DNA from: a virus
DNA length: 64,000 nucleotides
Reading direction: 5' to 3' (one strand)
IMG/VR virus record: IMGVR_UViG_3300025141_000060
Location: 1 to 64,000 of that record
The notes below the pieces were generated by a model that saw only the letters and a list, made by a program, of their open reading frames with translations, made no database searches and was not told where the DNA came from. Shown in pieces: positions 14,969 to 24,442 of this stretch. The translations under genes were made by a program, and so were the position numbers. The stretch's first letter is position 1, and every line of letters starts with the position of its first letter.

Positions 14969-17179
14969 TTACCTAATAGTAGCTTCCGACCCGTCTATAT
15001 TCTGCTCTCGTTTAAGTCTTACACCACCACTAAGCCCAAAATTATTGCTTGTACTAGAACTGGTAGTAACAGTAAAGGCGACAGTTCTTTTGTGGTCTAT
15101 GTCCACTATAGTTTTATAACTTAAGTGTCCGTGAACAGTGTCTGAACCACTCGATGATACGTTCGGTTCTCCAATCCTTTCTCCATCAAGCCGTTGTTCA
15201 TGAGGAGCAGGAGCTAGTTTTTCGTCCGTATCAGCATCAACCATCTCAATCCAAAAGGTCTTACTTGCATCATGCTGTCTAGTGTCCCAAATACTTATGT
15301 CTAAGTCCAAGCTGTACCTCCCAGGGATAAGCTCTACCGTGACATCACCATCTGCGGGAGCACTAATAGCCGAAGGGGTTGAATATTCAGCAAAAGCCTC
15401 AGGCCAGTTCTCTACTAAATTACAATTAATATTTTTTGCATCATATAAAGGGCATTTAAATCCCACACCATTCGAATCTGCTACATAATTGGAACCATCT
15501 ATATGCACAGTATGTATAGTCGAGGTTAACTGGGGTTTAGGCACAACAGCAAAATTATCTAATTGACCAGTAATATCACCAGCAATGGTATTCACATACT
15601 TCATAATAAAATCTCTCATAGATTCAAGGCTATTATAAAGTTCGTATTTTCCTGTAGCTGGATTAGCCAAGGATAAAGGTGGGTTAGCAGCACCTACTCC
15701 AGCCCTCTCATTATATGTTAATTCAGCAGTTCTAAGGAAAGGACGGATATCAATAATATCATCTACCGTAATAACAGGACTACCCCTTTTAACAATTACA
15801 TAACATAAAGGAAGGACTGTTTGGCCTAAAGTAGTTAAATTAGATTCCGTCGCGTTATCTGCTAAAATAGGAGCTAAGTTCAAAAGATCATCAGGTGAAG
15901 GAAAATTATTTCCTACGTCTCTACCTTCTCCAAAAGGAGTATTATTAGTCCCTAACTGATCAGAAAGAGGGGATTGAATACTTAAATCTGCAAACTCAGA
16001 CAACTGCTGTTGTAGATCATAATATTTATCAGGATTATTCGCTTGGGAATCCCAAGGAGGAGTTCCAATAAAATCAGAATTGTTAATTATATCGTAGGCT
16101 ATGTCGCCTTGAAAACTCTTAGGGGTGAGGATTGCACCCGCACCCTTAACAACCCCTAAAGTAGGCTTCGTTATCTGCTGAGGTCCTCCTCCGCTATCTT
16201 TAACAATATGGGATGCAGGACTATCCACAGGATGAGAATACATAAATACTAAATCTATTCTAACTTGTGGGTCATACGTATCATTTTTGTCAATATAATC
16301 ATAATCTTCAAAAGGAGGAATGATTATTGATAACTGATCAGTAGAGTTAACTACAGAGGTCCTAAAGACCCCCTTCCATCTCCTACAGAAATCGACAGAT
16401 AGTTGCTGAAGGTCAGGGAGGTAAGGTGCTTCGAAAGCGGTATTACTTCTTTGTTGCCATACCGCCGATTTAATTTTTGGCAACATAGAAAGAGATAAAC
16501 TTCCAACTGATAAAAAGGTGGGATCTAAAACAGTAGTTAAAGTAAACGGGCCTCCGGGAACACTAGCGGAACTAATTGGTGGATCAGTTACAAATAAAGA
16601 GGCGTGATGTTGATAATGATCAAATAATCCATTATTATATAATAACTGATTAATTTCAGAACTTACCAGAGCTTGAAATAAAGGATTACTTAGAACAATC
16701 GAAGGTGTTGTATAAACAGGGCTTCGTGCTAAATCTATAGTAGCTACATCCTCAGAAAAAGATGCCCACAAATCTTGGGGGGATGAACTATAAGCATCAT
16801 TTATTCTAGCGGTAAACTTCCCTGGACGAACATATAAAACTCGATCAGAATTGGTTACAAATGGCTGTAAATCAGTAATCTTAGACAGTGGGATTCCCGT
16901 AACATCAGTATCAATCCCCATGATTTGATCTTTCAACCACAAACAGTTCTCATGGATTTGCTTAAGAGGAATATTATCTACTTCATAAAAGTAAGGATCA
17001 TTAGCCTTGTAATATCGAGGAGGGTCAGTAAACCTAAAAGGAGAGGATACAAAATCAAATGATGCGTCTATTGAAGCGTTTGTTAAATTAAGAACATTTG
17101 ATCCTCCGTCACCCCCTCCGTTTGAGTCATCGCCATAGGCGTTCATAAAAACATTAAAGTTATTCAAATAATTCATCAT
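14969..17179 (-). CDS. Baseplate-attached structural protein with DNxP motif
   Basis: 736 residues. Near the N-terminus (60-86) is DPYFYEVDNIPLKQIHENCL followed by WLKDQI, a segment also found in variant form in the upstream 1169-residue fibre. It probably binds the same baseplate partner. The C-terminal part (from about residue 600) reads as a beta-sandwich (VTVELIPGRYSLDLDISIW, FWIEMVDADTD) and could be a tip or lectin-like domain. Two adjacent ATGs occur; GGAG fits the second (17176) slightly better. It overlaps the fibre gene. Exact role unknown. Confidence 0.7.
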   Translation of the reverse strand: MMNYLNNFNVFMNAYGDDSNGGGDGGSNVLNLTNASIDASFDFVSSPFRFTDPPRYYKANDPYFYEVDNIPLKQIHENCLWLKDQIMGIDTDVTGIPLSKITDLQPFVTNSDRVLYVRPGKFTARINDAYSSSPQDLWASFSEDVATIDLARSPVYTTPSIVLSNPLFQALVSSEINQLLYNNGLFDHYQHHASLFVTDPPISSASVPGGPFTLTTVLDPTFLSVGSLSLSMLPKIKSAVWQQRSNTAFEAPYLPDLQQLSVDFCRRWKGVFRTSVVNSTDQLSIIIPPFEDYDYIDKNDTYDPQVRIDLVFMYSHPVDSPASHIVKDSGGGPQQITKPTLGVVKGAGAILTPKSFQGDIAYDIINNSDFIGTPPWDSQANNPDKYYDLQQQLSEFADLSIQSPLSDQLGTNNTPFGEGRDVGNNFPSPDDLLNLAPILADNATESNLTTLGQTVLPLCYVIVKRGSPVITVDDIIDIRPFLRTAELTYNERAGVGAANPPLSLANPATGKYELYNSLESMRDFIMKYVNTIAGDITGQLDNFAVVPKPQLTSTIHTVHIDGSNYVADSNGVGFKCPLYDAKNINCNLVENWPEAFAEYSTPSAISAPADGDVTVELIPGRYSLDLDISIWDTRQHDASKTFWIEMVDADTDEKLAPAPHEQRLDGERIGEPNVSSSGSDTVHGHLSYKTIVDIDHKRTVAFTVTTSSSTSNNFGLSGGVRLKREQNIDGSEATIR

Positions 17180-20100
17180 ATACTCCTATCTAAATCGAAC
17201 ATGTTAATTGATTTTAGTCCTGCTCCTTGTCCATATGTAGCCCCACCATTGCCTGGGTTCCCGATTCCACCCCAATGGGTTGTAGATTTATAAATAGATA
17301 CATTAGGTGAGGCTCTTCCTGCGATTGGGGGCGCGGCACAGTTCTTAGCATTTGCAAAAACATCAGCAGCCCCCTCATCCAAATAAACATTTGTTCCTCT
17401 ATTAGGATCTATCACAGAAGAGGGGAAATAATACCCAGATGCTTCGGCTTTTTGCCCTGAATACCCATATCTTGTGGTATAGTGCAAAAGACCTAGATTA
17501 GTTGAGGTAACATCGTGAATGCCGCTTGGAACCCCAATATTGCCAGAAAGATTATATCCTTGCGCTAAATGCTGCATAGGTCTTGTGTCACCTGTTGCAA
17601 ACTCATCTATTCCTGTATTAGTAGGGGTCGCAGAAACATACCCCACATATCTCAACATAGGATTAACACTGAAGAATAATCTAAAAGGCCCCTTATTTAA
17701 GAAAGATGAGTGTGGGAAATCTTTTACATCACCTGTATACGCTTTATTTATGGCGCTCATTTCTACCGTCATAAAAGCAGATGCGTCATTGAACCCTAAG
17801 CCGTAACGATCACAAACACTAAGGGTTGAGGTGTCTGGTGTAGAGCTTAATGCACCATATGCAATGGCAGATCCATCCCGCCAGTCACGAAAACCGTGTC
17901 CCCCCTCAGAGAGTCCGCTAAGGAAAGTAGATCTAGGCCCGTGATAAGGTGTGGCAGAGGGGGTTGCAGCACTCACGGCTAAATGGGAAGCATAGAGCTT
18001 AGAGGTATCGCCTATATTCCATATCCTAAGTTGGTTACAACCTCCTGCGGTTGAACTTGCATCGAAATAGGTCCCATCAGCTAAAGTATATCCCGTTAGG
18101 AAGTGAACGCTATTTGCTTTTACTATACTATTCCCAAAAGCTTGTACACACATCCCCCCCGTTGATAAGGTGCTTTGTATGGTAGCCGAAGCCGAATCAG
18201 TAAAAGGATTAGTTAATAGGTAATTATATGCAATTTTACCACCAGTAGCGGGTTGAATAAGCTGGTCATGTTCGGCTGCTGTCATAACATCAGAATCTAA
18301 ATCAACGTCTGCCAAATTAACATCTATATGGTTTGTAGCATAAGATGCTAAAGCGGCGTTAGGATAAAACTGCATAGACCCTGCACTAACGAATTTTGCT
18401 ATATTAGAATCACTAAAATCACTATTAGGAATAGCGCATACTGTATTAGGACTTCCTAAGTTCTCCATAATAAGTTGAGAATTATTCACAACCGCAGCAC
18501 AGGTTTTTCCTGTGGAGTGTAATTCAACAGAGGTATGGTTCCCTTTGTTTAGTAAATTAAACCCAGTAACATCTAAATTTTGATCCAACCTCTTATGCGG
18601 AACAAACTCTACCACTGAATCATTTTCGCCAAGAACACAGGTCCCAAACTGAACAATTGAGGTAGGTCCTCTGAAAGAGACCTTAGAAGAATTTTCTGCA
18701 CAAACCCCTGCTACATTCTCGGAATCTCCAAAGTCTGGGGATCCCACGATGATAGTAGCGCCTTTAACAGTCCCCATGAAATTAACTTGAGAAGAGTTAG
18801 AAGCTTTGAGAGCAGCACCCCTTAAGCCTGAAGTTGTGTTGCTTAAGGAACTAGTATGAATCCTTGCGTGAACCAAATCGGCTTTGGATCGGTTCACGGA
18901 GATAGCAGGTATGGGACCATACAGTTCCCCATGAGAATCGTTAAACCGTAATGCTCCAAATTTATCAGGTATATTAATTGTGGATACATCTAAATAAGGA
19001 CTAAACTCACTACTATTATTTAAGTTTAAATGACATCCGTTTCTATGGAAGAATGTTTGTGCCATTCTGTTGGAATCTTTATCCACAGAATAATCTCTTC
19101 GTACTAAACCGTTATTATATTTTATAACAGAATTGTCTGCTGTTATGCCATTTGTCGTATGATTTTCAACAGTTAATCGGTCAGTCGATACATAAGAGTT
19201 CTTTAGCTCTACACCTATTTTATTGTTATAAATATCTAGATTTCCACTAACATCAATAACAGAGTTGGTTGCTTTTATACCAACATCATTATATGCAACA
19301 GCTAAAGTGGCATCATTCATAGTAGTATAGGGTCTACTCTGTCCCCCAACAAAAGTACTATTTTCTAGTAGTATTCCTGTATCATGGTTTTGAATATTAA
19401 AAAAGTAATCACTTCCAGAGGCATAAGTTGGGTCTATCCTTGCATCCACCCTACTATTAATTAGGTGAAGCCCAATAGTCTTTCTACTATTCCTAGTTTC
19501 TCCAGGGTCATCAGTTCCTACTTCATAATTTCTATTCGCAACAAAACCCCGTGTTAATTTAACGTCTGAGTTAATAAATTTAGCCCCAACCTCTTTATTC
19601 CGTGTTACAGAACAATTTTCAATATAAGGGCTAGAGTTTACAACTGTAATACCAATATCATTCTTATAAGTACTGTTTTTAAATACAGTCCCACCACCAC
19701 TAACACCATCAACACAGAACCCGCGTAAATAAAGAGGCCCAGTGCAATCCTCTATAAGAACAGACGAAACAGAATTAGCGTAAGTAACTCCTGTCATTTG
19801 TCTGTCCCAAGTAGTTGCGGGAGTAGACCTTTGAATTATCGCTTCTGTATCCTGTCTGAAGGATGATACATCTAATGAAGAACAGGAACCATCTTTAACG
19901 TTATTTGTAGCTCCATAAGAGAAGTTTTCATAATTAAGAAAAGAAAATGTTGCCGATAGCTGGGTATCAGTGTTGAGGAAATTAGCATAGGAATTCGCTC
20001 CCACATCTACAAACCCATAATATAGTCTACTATTGCGACTTCTATTTCCAGCAAAATTAACTGATTGAGCAAAAGTTCTGTTATAATGTTGTACAAAAAG

Positions 20101-20685
20101 GGAAGAACAATTAGCGGAAGTGGATAACGCAGAAGTATTTAAAATAGTAGAACTTAAATCCACAGAGGATAATTCAGTTACATAACCTCTAGTCCTAGCC
20201 GCAGCAACACTTGACGCATTACCTAAGGCAGAAGCATTAACATGGGTAACTCCATTCCCTCTTCCCGAATAGATTTTAGCAAAACCTCTATTAATAATCT
20301 CTAAAACACCCGCACCTTCAACCCTGATATCCTTTAATTTTAAACCACCTAAATGACCACTAGCAGCAACTTCAATAAGGGTAGGGGTCCTAATTACCTG
20401 AGGAAGAGAGTCCACAGCATCCTGTAAATTTGTGAAAATATTGCGGTTATTAGGGTCAGCAGTCCCTGAAACAACTAAAGGCATTCCGTTTAAGGAAGAG
20501 GTAAAGTATCCTGTAGCTTTTTCCCAAAGGCCAAAAGTCCTTTCCTCTAGATCGTAGATAGGCTGATTGTCTTGTTCCCAATTGTAAAAAGATTGGCTAT
20601 CAAACTTTGTAACAAAGGGGTTAAAATATTTGTATAGTTCTGTTCCCGCTGAAGCAGAGTAAAGGTCATTTTGATTAAAAGGCAT
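17176..20685 (-). CDS. Beta-helix tail fibre or tailspike
   Basis: 1169 residues. The N-terminus (33-57) has FYNWEQDNQPIYDLEER then LW, a likely docking motif. From about residue 75 to 800 there are repeated short strands ending in Asn/Ser, such as FKNSTYKNDIGITVVNSSPY, SVTRNKEVGAKFINSDVKL and FVGG, the rung pattern of right-handed parallel beta-helices with Asn ladders. The final 300 residues change to Gly/Tyr-rich sequence with YGYSGQKAEASGYYF. Beta-helix fibres in phages bind or cut polysaccharides; I see no definite catalytic residues. The start codon follows the previous stop by 2 bases without a good Shine-Dalgarno, so it is probably coupled. Confidence 0.8.
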   Translation of the reverse strand: MPFNQNDLYSASAGTELYKYFNPFVTKFDSQSFYNWEQDNQPIYDLEERTFGLWEKATGYFTSSLNGMPLVVSGTADPNNRNIFTNLQDAVDSLPQVIRTPTLIEVAASGHLGGLKLKDIRVEGAGVLEIINRGFAKIYSGRGNGVTHVNASALGNASSVAAARTRGYVTELSSVDLSSTILNTSALSTSANCSSLFVQHYNRTFAQSVNFAGNRSRNSRLYYGFVDVGANSYANFLNTDTQLSATFSFLNYENFSYGATNNVKDGSCSSLDVSSFRQDTEAIIQRSTPATTWDRQMTGVTYANSVSSVLIEDCTGPLYLRGFCVDGVSGGGTVFKNSTYKNDIGITVVNSSPYIENCSVTRNKEVGAKFINSDVKLTRGFVANRNYEVGTDDPGETRNSRKTIGLHLINSRVDARIDPTYASGSDYFFNIQNHDTGILLENSTFVGGQSRPYTTMNDATLAVAYNDVGIKATNSVIDVSGNLDIYNNKIGVELKNSYVSTDRLTVENHTTNGITADNSVIKYNNGLVRRDYSVDKDSNRMAQTFFHRNGCHLNLNNSSEFSPYLDVSTINIPDKFGALRFNDSHGELYGPIPAISVNRSKADLVHARIHTSSLSNTTSGLRGAALKASNSSQVNFMGTVKGATIIVGSPDFGDSENVAGVCAENSSKVSFRGPTSIVQFGTCVLGENDSVVEFVPHKRLDQNLDVTGFNLLNKGNHTSVELHSTGKTCAAVVNNSQLIMENLGSPNTVCAIPNSDFSDSNIAKFVSAGSMQFYPNAALASYATNHIDVNLADVDLDSDVMTAAEHDQLIQPATGGKIAYNYLLTNPFTDSASATIQSTLSTGGMCVQAFGNSIVKANSVHFLTGYTLADGTYFDASSTAGGCNQLRIWNIGDTSKLYASHLAVSAATPSATPYHGPRSTFLSGLSEGGHGFRDWRDGSAIAYGALSSTPDTSTLSVCDRYGLGFNDASAFMTVEMSAINKAYTGDVKDFPHSSFLNKGPFRLFFSVNPMLRYVGYVSATPTNTGIDEFATGDTRPMQHLAQGYNLSGNIGVPSGIHDVTSTNLGLLHYTTRYGYSGQKAEASGYYFPSSVIDPNRGTNVYLDEGAADVFANAKNCAAPPIAGRASPNVSIYKSTTHWGGIGNPGNGGATYGQGAGLKSINMFDLDRSI

Positions 20686-20687
20686 GT

Positions 20688-21275
20688 TTAGAAATTAATA
20701 GTCCACTTAAATAAAAGTGCAAAGTTGCTAGTTTTTTTCAAACCAGTAAAAGGTCGATAAGCTACCAAAATTGGTGCTATAGGTGATACTCCTCTAGGGT
20801 TTCTCAAAAACAACCCAATCTCATCTAGATTAGTATCCAAACCATTAGCTGTATATCTATCTAAAATTAAATTAAATCTAACAGAAGTAGGGGCTACTTT
20901 TTGAATATTAGAAAAGGGGATTCTCACAAAACCCTCAGTGCTTGCTTTGATATCCCTATTTTGTATAGGCATAAGATCTTCAAGTAAAACCTCACTGCCA
21001 GCGGTTAGATATTCAGAGGTAGCTCCTCCTGTTAAAGGGGTATTAAGCTTATAGCTAGAAGTTCCATAATTGTCAGTATCGCCGCCAGTACCTACTTGAA
21101 AATTCAAAATTTGAAAATCAGAGATTGCTCCTGCTCCAGAACCCGCAAAAAGGTGTGAAAGACCTACCCCCATCCCAGAAGTAATTACATTTTTTTCCGA
21201 GAAATGGACTTCCTCAGTCCCATCCTCAAATACTTTTACAACTTCTAAATATCCTTTTGGTTTAAATTTTTCCAT
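20688..21275 (-). CDS. Stand-alone adaptor paralogue (tail fibre attachment fold)
   Basis: 195 residues that match, almost end to end, the first 205 residues of the sulfatase protein upstream and the two ends of the 617-residue protein before it. Shared parts: GYLEVVKVFEDGTEEVHFSE, then VITSGMGVGLSHLF, FQVG, DEIGLFLR, ILVAYRPF, and KTSNFALLFKWTINF at the end. It is therefore the minimal unit of a three-member family and probably the common fold that binds the baseplate or fibre. Its start and the stop of the sulfatase gene share one base. Function beyond adaptor or assembly is unknown. Confidence 0.72.
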   Translation of the reverse strand: MEKFKPKGYLEVVKVFEDGTEEVHFSEKNVITSGMGVGLSHLFAGSGAGAISDFQILNFQVGTGGDTDNYGTSSYKLNTPLTGGATSEYLTAGSEVLLEDLMPIQNRDIKASTEGFVRIPFSNIQKVAPTSVRFNLILDRYTANGLDTNLDEIGLFLRNPRGVSPIAPILVAYRPFTGLKKTSNFALLFKWTINF

Positions 21276-24200
21276 TATTCCACTGGGTCATCACCCATAC
21301 TGCCATCAGAAGGCGAACTAAATATAGTGTTAGGTACTACCCTTGTATTATAAAAACGATTAAATCCTTGATGTAACGCATCAAAAATCCTTGCTAAGTT
21401 CCAATAGTGTACACTATTATCTAGTTGTCCACCATTAGCATTGCCATTATTTATACCCCCTTGTGCTACGGGCAATTGAATAGCAGAGACAATTAAAGAA
21501 CTAGCTATATGATTCGCATAAACTCCTTTATTTTCTTCTAAAATAAGATCATTTAGTTCGTACAAATCAACCCCACTAAAATCTACAAAGCTCTGTAGAT
21601 GATACATTTCTTCATACCATTTCCCAAAACCTTGCGTTAAAGCAGTTTGAATTTGATTACCATTTTCATCAAGAACATAATCTCCTGCCGCATCCGTTTC
21701 CCAAACAAGATCACCTACATCATGAGCAAAATTAGATCCCAACCCTACCTTGCCCGAACTAGGTCTTATTAGTTTCCATACACCACCGCTAGTATCGGGA
21801 ATAGCTTCTTTAGATTCTATTGTTATAGCCACATCGGGCGCATCATTAATATTTAAATAATTTATAGTCGGAGTCCATCTAGATGGAATATATCCAATAA
21901 AATCGTCTGGGACTAGTCTCAGTGTCAATGCTTGCCTACGTCTTCTAGGAGTTGTGGGCTGAGGGGTGTATCCACCTCGCATCCCACCCAACATCTCGGG
22001 TGGGCAAAGGACACTGCTTGTAAATGATCCGTGCATTTTTTGATCGCCTGTACTATTACCTATAGGGAAGAAAGCTTCACCCCAAGAATACTGTCTTGCA
22101 TGACTTGAGGCATCGGTTACACCTTTAAGAACATTATAAAAAGAAATCGAATCAGAAGGTATATTAAGAGGGTCTCTCGCAGGCAAAGTCGTCGCCCCTG
22201 CTATATCAGCAATAGTCGCTACAATATCCGTTAAATCAATCATAGCATGCGAGCTTACGCCTGCGGAAACTCCTGCACCACTAACAAACATTGGGACAAG
22301 CATACCTCTGTCATAAAGAGTTGCTTTAAACCCATTTGCGGTGTCGTTTTCTCCTCCCCGTCTAACGGCAGAAGGTGATAACCCAGAGCAATAAGCACCT
22401 AAGTTAAGCATCTTATCGTAAGTGGCCCCTAAACCCCCTGAGCCTGTGTAACTCCCACCCAAACTACTTGCATACCCAAGACCAATAGAAGAGGCATACG
22501 CTGCTCTCCGTCCTATATCAGGGCCTAATGCTCCATTATCGGAAGTTATAATAAAAACTGTATTCGATTTTTTCGTTTCATCCAAACCTTGTAAGAAAGA
22601 ACTTAGAGTTGAATCAAAGTTTTCTAGCATAGCATTAACTGTAACCCAAGTAGAAGACGCTGAATCCGTTGCTCCTACGCCTGCCTCTAATAAGGTATGC
22701 TGATTTATAGAGGACAACCCACTATTATATATGCCTCCTGAAGGGGGCCATGTATACGGAGTGTGTGGTATGTTGGGCGAAACATACATGAAAAAGGGCT
22801 CTTGGGCTGTATTAAAATAAGCACTAGCAGCCGAGAAGATGTAGTTTGTAGTATAAGAACTTGCGTCCCCTTGCCCGTACTCAACCTCGTCCGCAGACTG
22901 CTTAAAGCTTACATAATTGGAGTCAGAAACGGTATAAGTATCAGCAGTGGGAACACCTTCCTTCGTTGGTATCCCTGGTTTGGCGACAAAATAATTAACA
23001 TATCCCATATTTTTACCACCAGTATAGTACGAAGTTGATCCATTGTTAGGCCAATCATCTGGCTCAATAAACGCACCACTATTAGGATTAAGTCCAGGTA
23101 TTGGATCAGCATCCAAATTAGAGAAAGTAGCTAAATAATCATCCCAGTAACCCTTTAAAGCAATGTGTGACCAACCATCACCTTTCCTAGTCGGGCTATT
23201 ATCTTCACAATAAACAATATCATCTTCCCATATAGATAAGTGCCATTTACCAAACATAGCACACTGATAATCAATATCAGGTCTCTTTAAAAAGTTTCCT
23301 ATGACAGGAGTAGTTGTTATAGTATTCACTCCCCCCAATCCGTCCTCAACCTGATTAGTTAAGTTTTCAAGATCTCCGGTCTTATTTAAAAACCTAAACC
23401 CAGAATTCAGGCCCTTTAAACCACCTCGCGTCCTTCTTGCCGAACTTGGGACAATTCCTATCCCAGGACCCCAGAACCCACGACCTGTGCCTCCGAAATT
23501 TTTAGTACTAAAATTATATCTTCCTGTAAGTAAAGCTGCTCTGGTGGGAGCGCAGGCTGGTTGCGCCCTAACATTAAACATTTGCATTCCAGCAGCAGCA
23601 ATTGCACTTAAGGTAGGGGTATAAGGATATAAACTACTTCCATTAACAGGATCATCTAAAACACTAAACGGGGTGGCGGCTGTATGGTTATCATTCTGTA
23701 TTTCGTAAGGATTAATAGCATCGTAGTTTCCTAAATGATCCATCCCTACATCATCTATCATAATAAGAACAACATTCTTTCGATCACCTCCAGGCGTAGT
23801 TTCCGAACTCTCCTCATCTACGATAAACTTTAATTGCCAATCAATAACTAAAGAAAAATCGCTTGTTTTTGTTATTCCTGATCCATCTGCTAACTGTTTA
23901 TATGCCACTAAAACTGATTGATCTTTTTTTATATTAGCCTTTCCATCTCTAATAAATAAACCAAATTCTGTGATAGGCACATTATTCAAATTATTTGCCA
24001 TCTCTTCTGTTAACGTCAATCTATAGTGTACCACTCCATCTATAACTTTAGTGGAATGAGAATCAGGTAAAACGGCAAACACCCCCTCATCATACTGAGT
24101 AGCGAAAGCAGCATCAAAATTTGAAGGATGATACTTGAGAATTTCGTGAGTATTAATCCGAATCTCTGAGTCTTTTCCATAATCATCTTCAAGCATTAAA

Positions 24201-24442
24201 GGATTATTGAGAGTACTTATATATTTTGCTGTGCCTGCTTCAACATGATCATCTGGGTTTAGTCTGCCTAAACCAACTTGAAAATAGCCTACGAGATGAT
24301 CTGAAAGATCAGTGGATCCCGTATCCGTAAAGATGTTGCAAAGCCCAACACCAAGTCCATCGGTAAGAATGTTATGATCTTTACATACACACTCTTCTGT
24401 ACCATCCTTAAAAACTTTAGTAATTTCTACTGATCCTTTCAT
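21275..24442 (-). CDS. Virion-associated sulfatase fused to a tail adaptor domain
   Basis: 1055 residues. Residues 1-207 are the adaptor fold shared with both neighbours. From 222 onward is a full Cys-type sulfatase of the alkaline phosphatase superfamily: metal-binding VVLIMIDDVG (D230, D231), the formylglycine signature C297-A-P-T-R301 followed by AALLTGRYN, FGKWHLS (398-403), FFMYVSPNIPHTPY (550-563), VFIITSDNG (629-637) and SHAMIDLTDIVATIADIAG. All expected catalytic motifs are present. It should remove sulfate esters from glycans, but only if the Cys is converted to formylglycine. No FGE or anSME is in the window, so the host would have to supply it. No signal peptide; the adaptor implies display on the tail. 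Confidence 0.93.
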   Translation of the reverse strand: MKGSVEITKVFKDGTEECVCKDHNILTDGLGVGLCNIFTDTGSTDLSDHLVGYFQVGLGRLNPDDHVEAGTAKYISTLNNPLMLEDDYGKDSEIRINTHEILKYHPSNFDAAFATQYDEGVFAVLPDSHSTKVIDGVVHYRLTLTEEMANNLNNVPITEFGLFIRDGKANIKKDQSVLVAYKQLADGSGITKTSDFSLVIDWQLKFIVDEESSETTPGGDRKNVVLIMIDDVGMDHLGNYDAINPYEIQNDNHTAATPFSVLDDPVNGSSLYPYTPTLSAIAAAGMQMFNVRAQPACAPTRAALLTGRYNFSTKNFGGTGRGFWGPGIGIVPSSARRTRGGLKGLNSGFRFLNKTGDLENLTNQVEDGLGGVNTITTTPVIGNFLKRPDIDYQCAMFGKWHLSIWEDDIVYCEDNSPTRKGDGWSHIALKGYWDDYLATFSNLDADPIPGLNPNSGAFIEPDDWPNNGSTSYYTGGKNMGYVNYFVAKPGIPTKEGVPTADTYTVSDSNYVSFKQSADEVEYGQGDASSYTTNYIFSAASAYFNTAQEPFFMYVSPNIPHTPYTWPPSGGIYNSGLSSINQHTLLEAGVGATDSASSTWVTVNAMLENFDSTLSSFLQGLDETKKSNTVFIITSDNGALGPDIGRRAAYASSIGLGYASSLGGSYTGSGGLGATYDKMLNLGAYCSGLSPSAVRRGGENDTANGFKATLYDRGMLVPMFVSGAGVSAGVSSHAMIDLTDIVATIADIAGATTLPARDPLNIPSDSISFYNVLKGVTDASSHARQYSWGEAFFPIGNSTGDQKMHGSFTSSVLCPPEMLGGMRGGYTPQPTTPRRRRQALTLRLVPDDFIGYIPSRWTPTINYLNINDAPDVAITIESKEAIPDTSGGVWKLIRPSSGKVGLGSNFAHDVGDLVWETDAAGDYVLDENGNQIQTALTQGFGKWYEEMYHLQSFVDFSGVDLYELNDLILEENKGVYANHIASSLIVSAIQLPVAQGGINNGNANGGQLDNSVHYWNLARIFDALHQGFNRFYNTRVVPNTIFSSPSDGSMGDDPVE

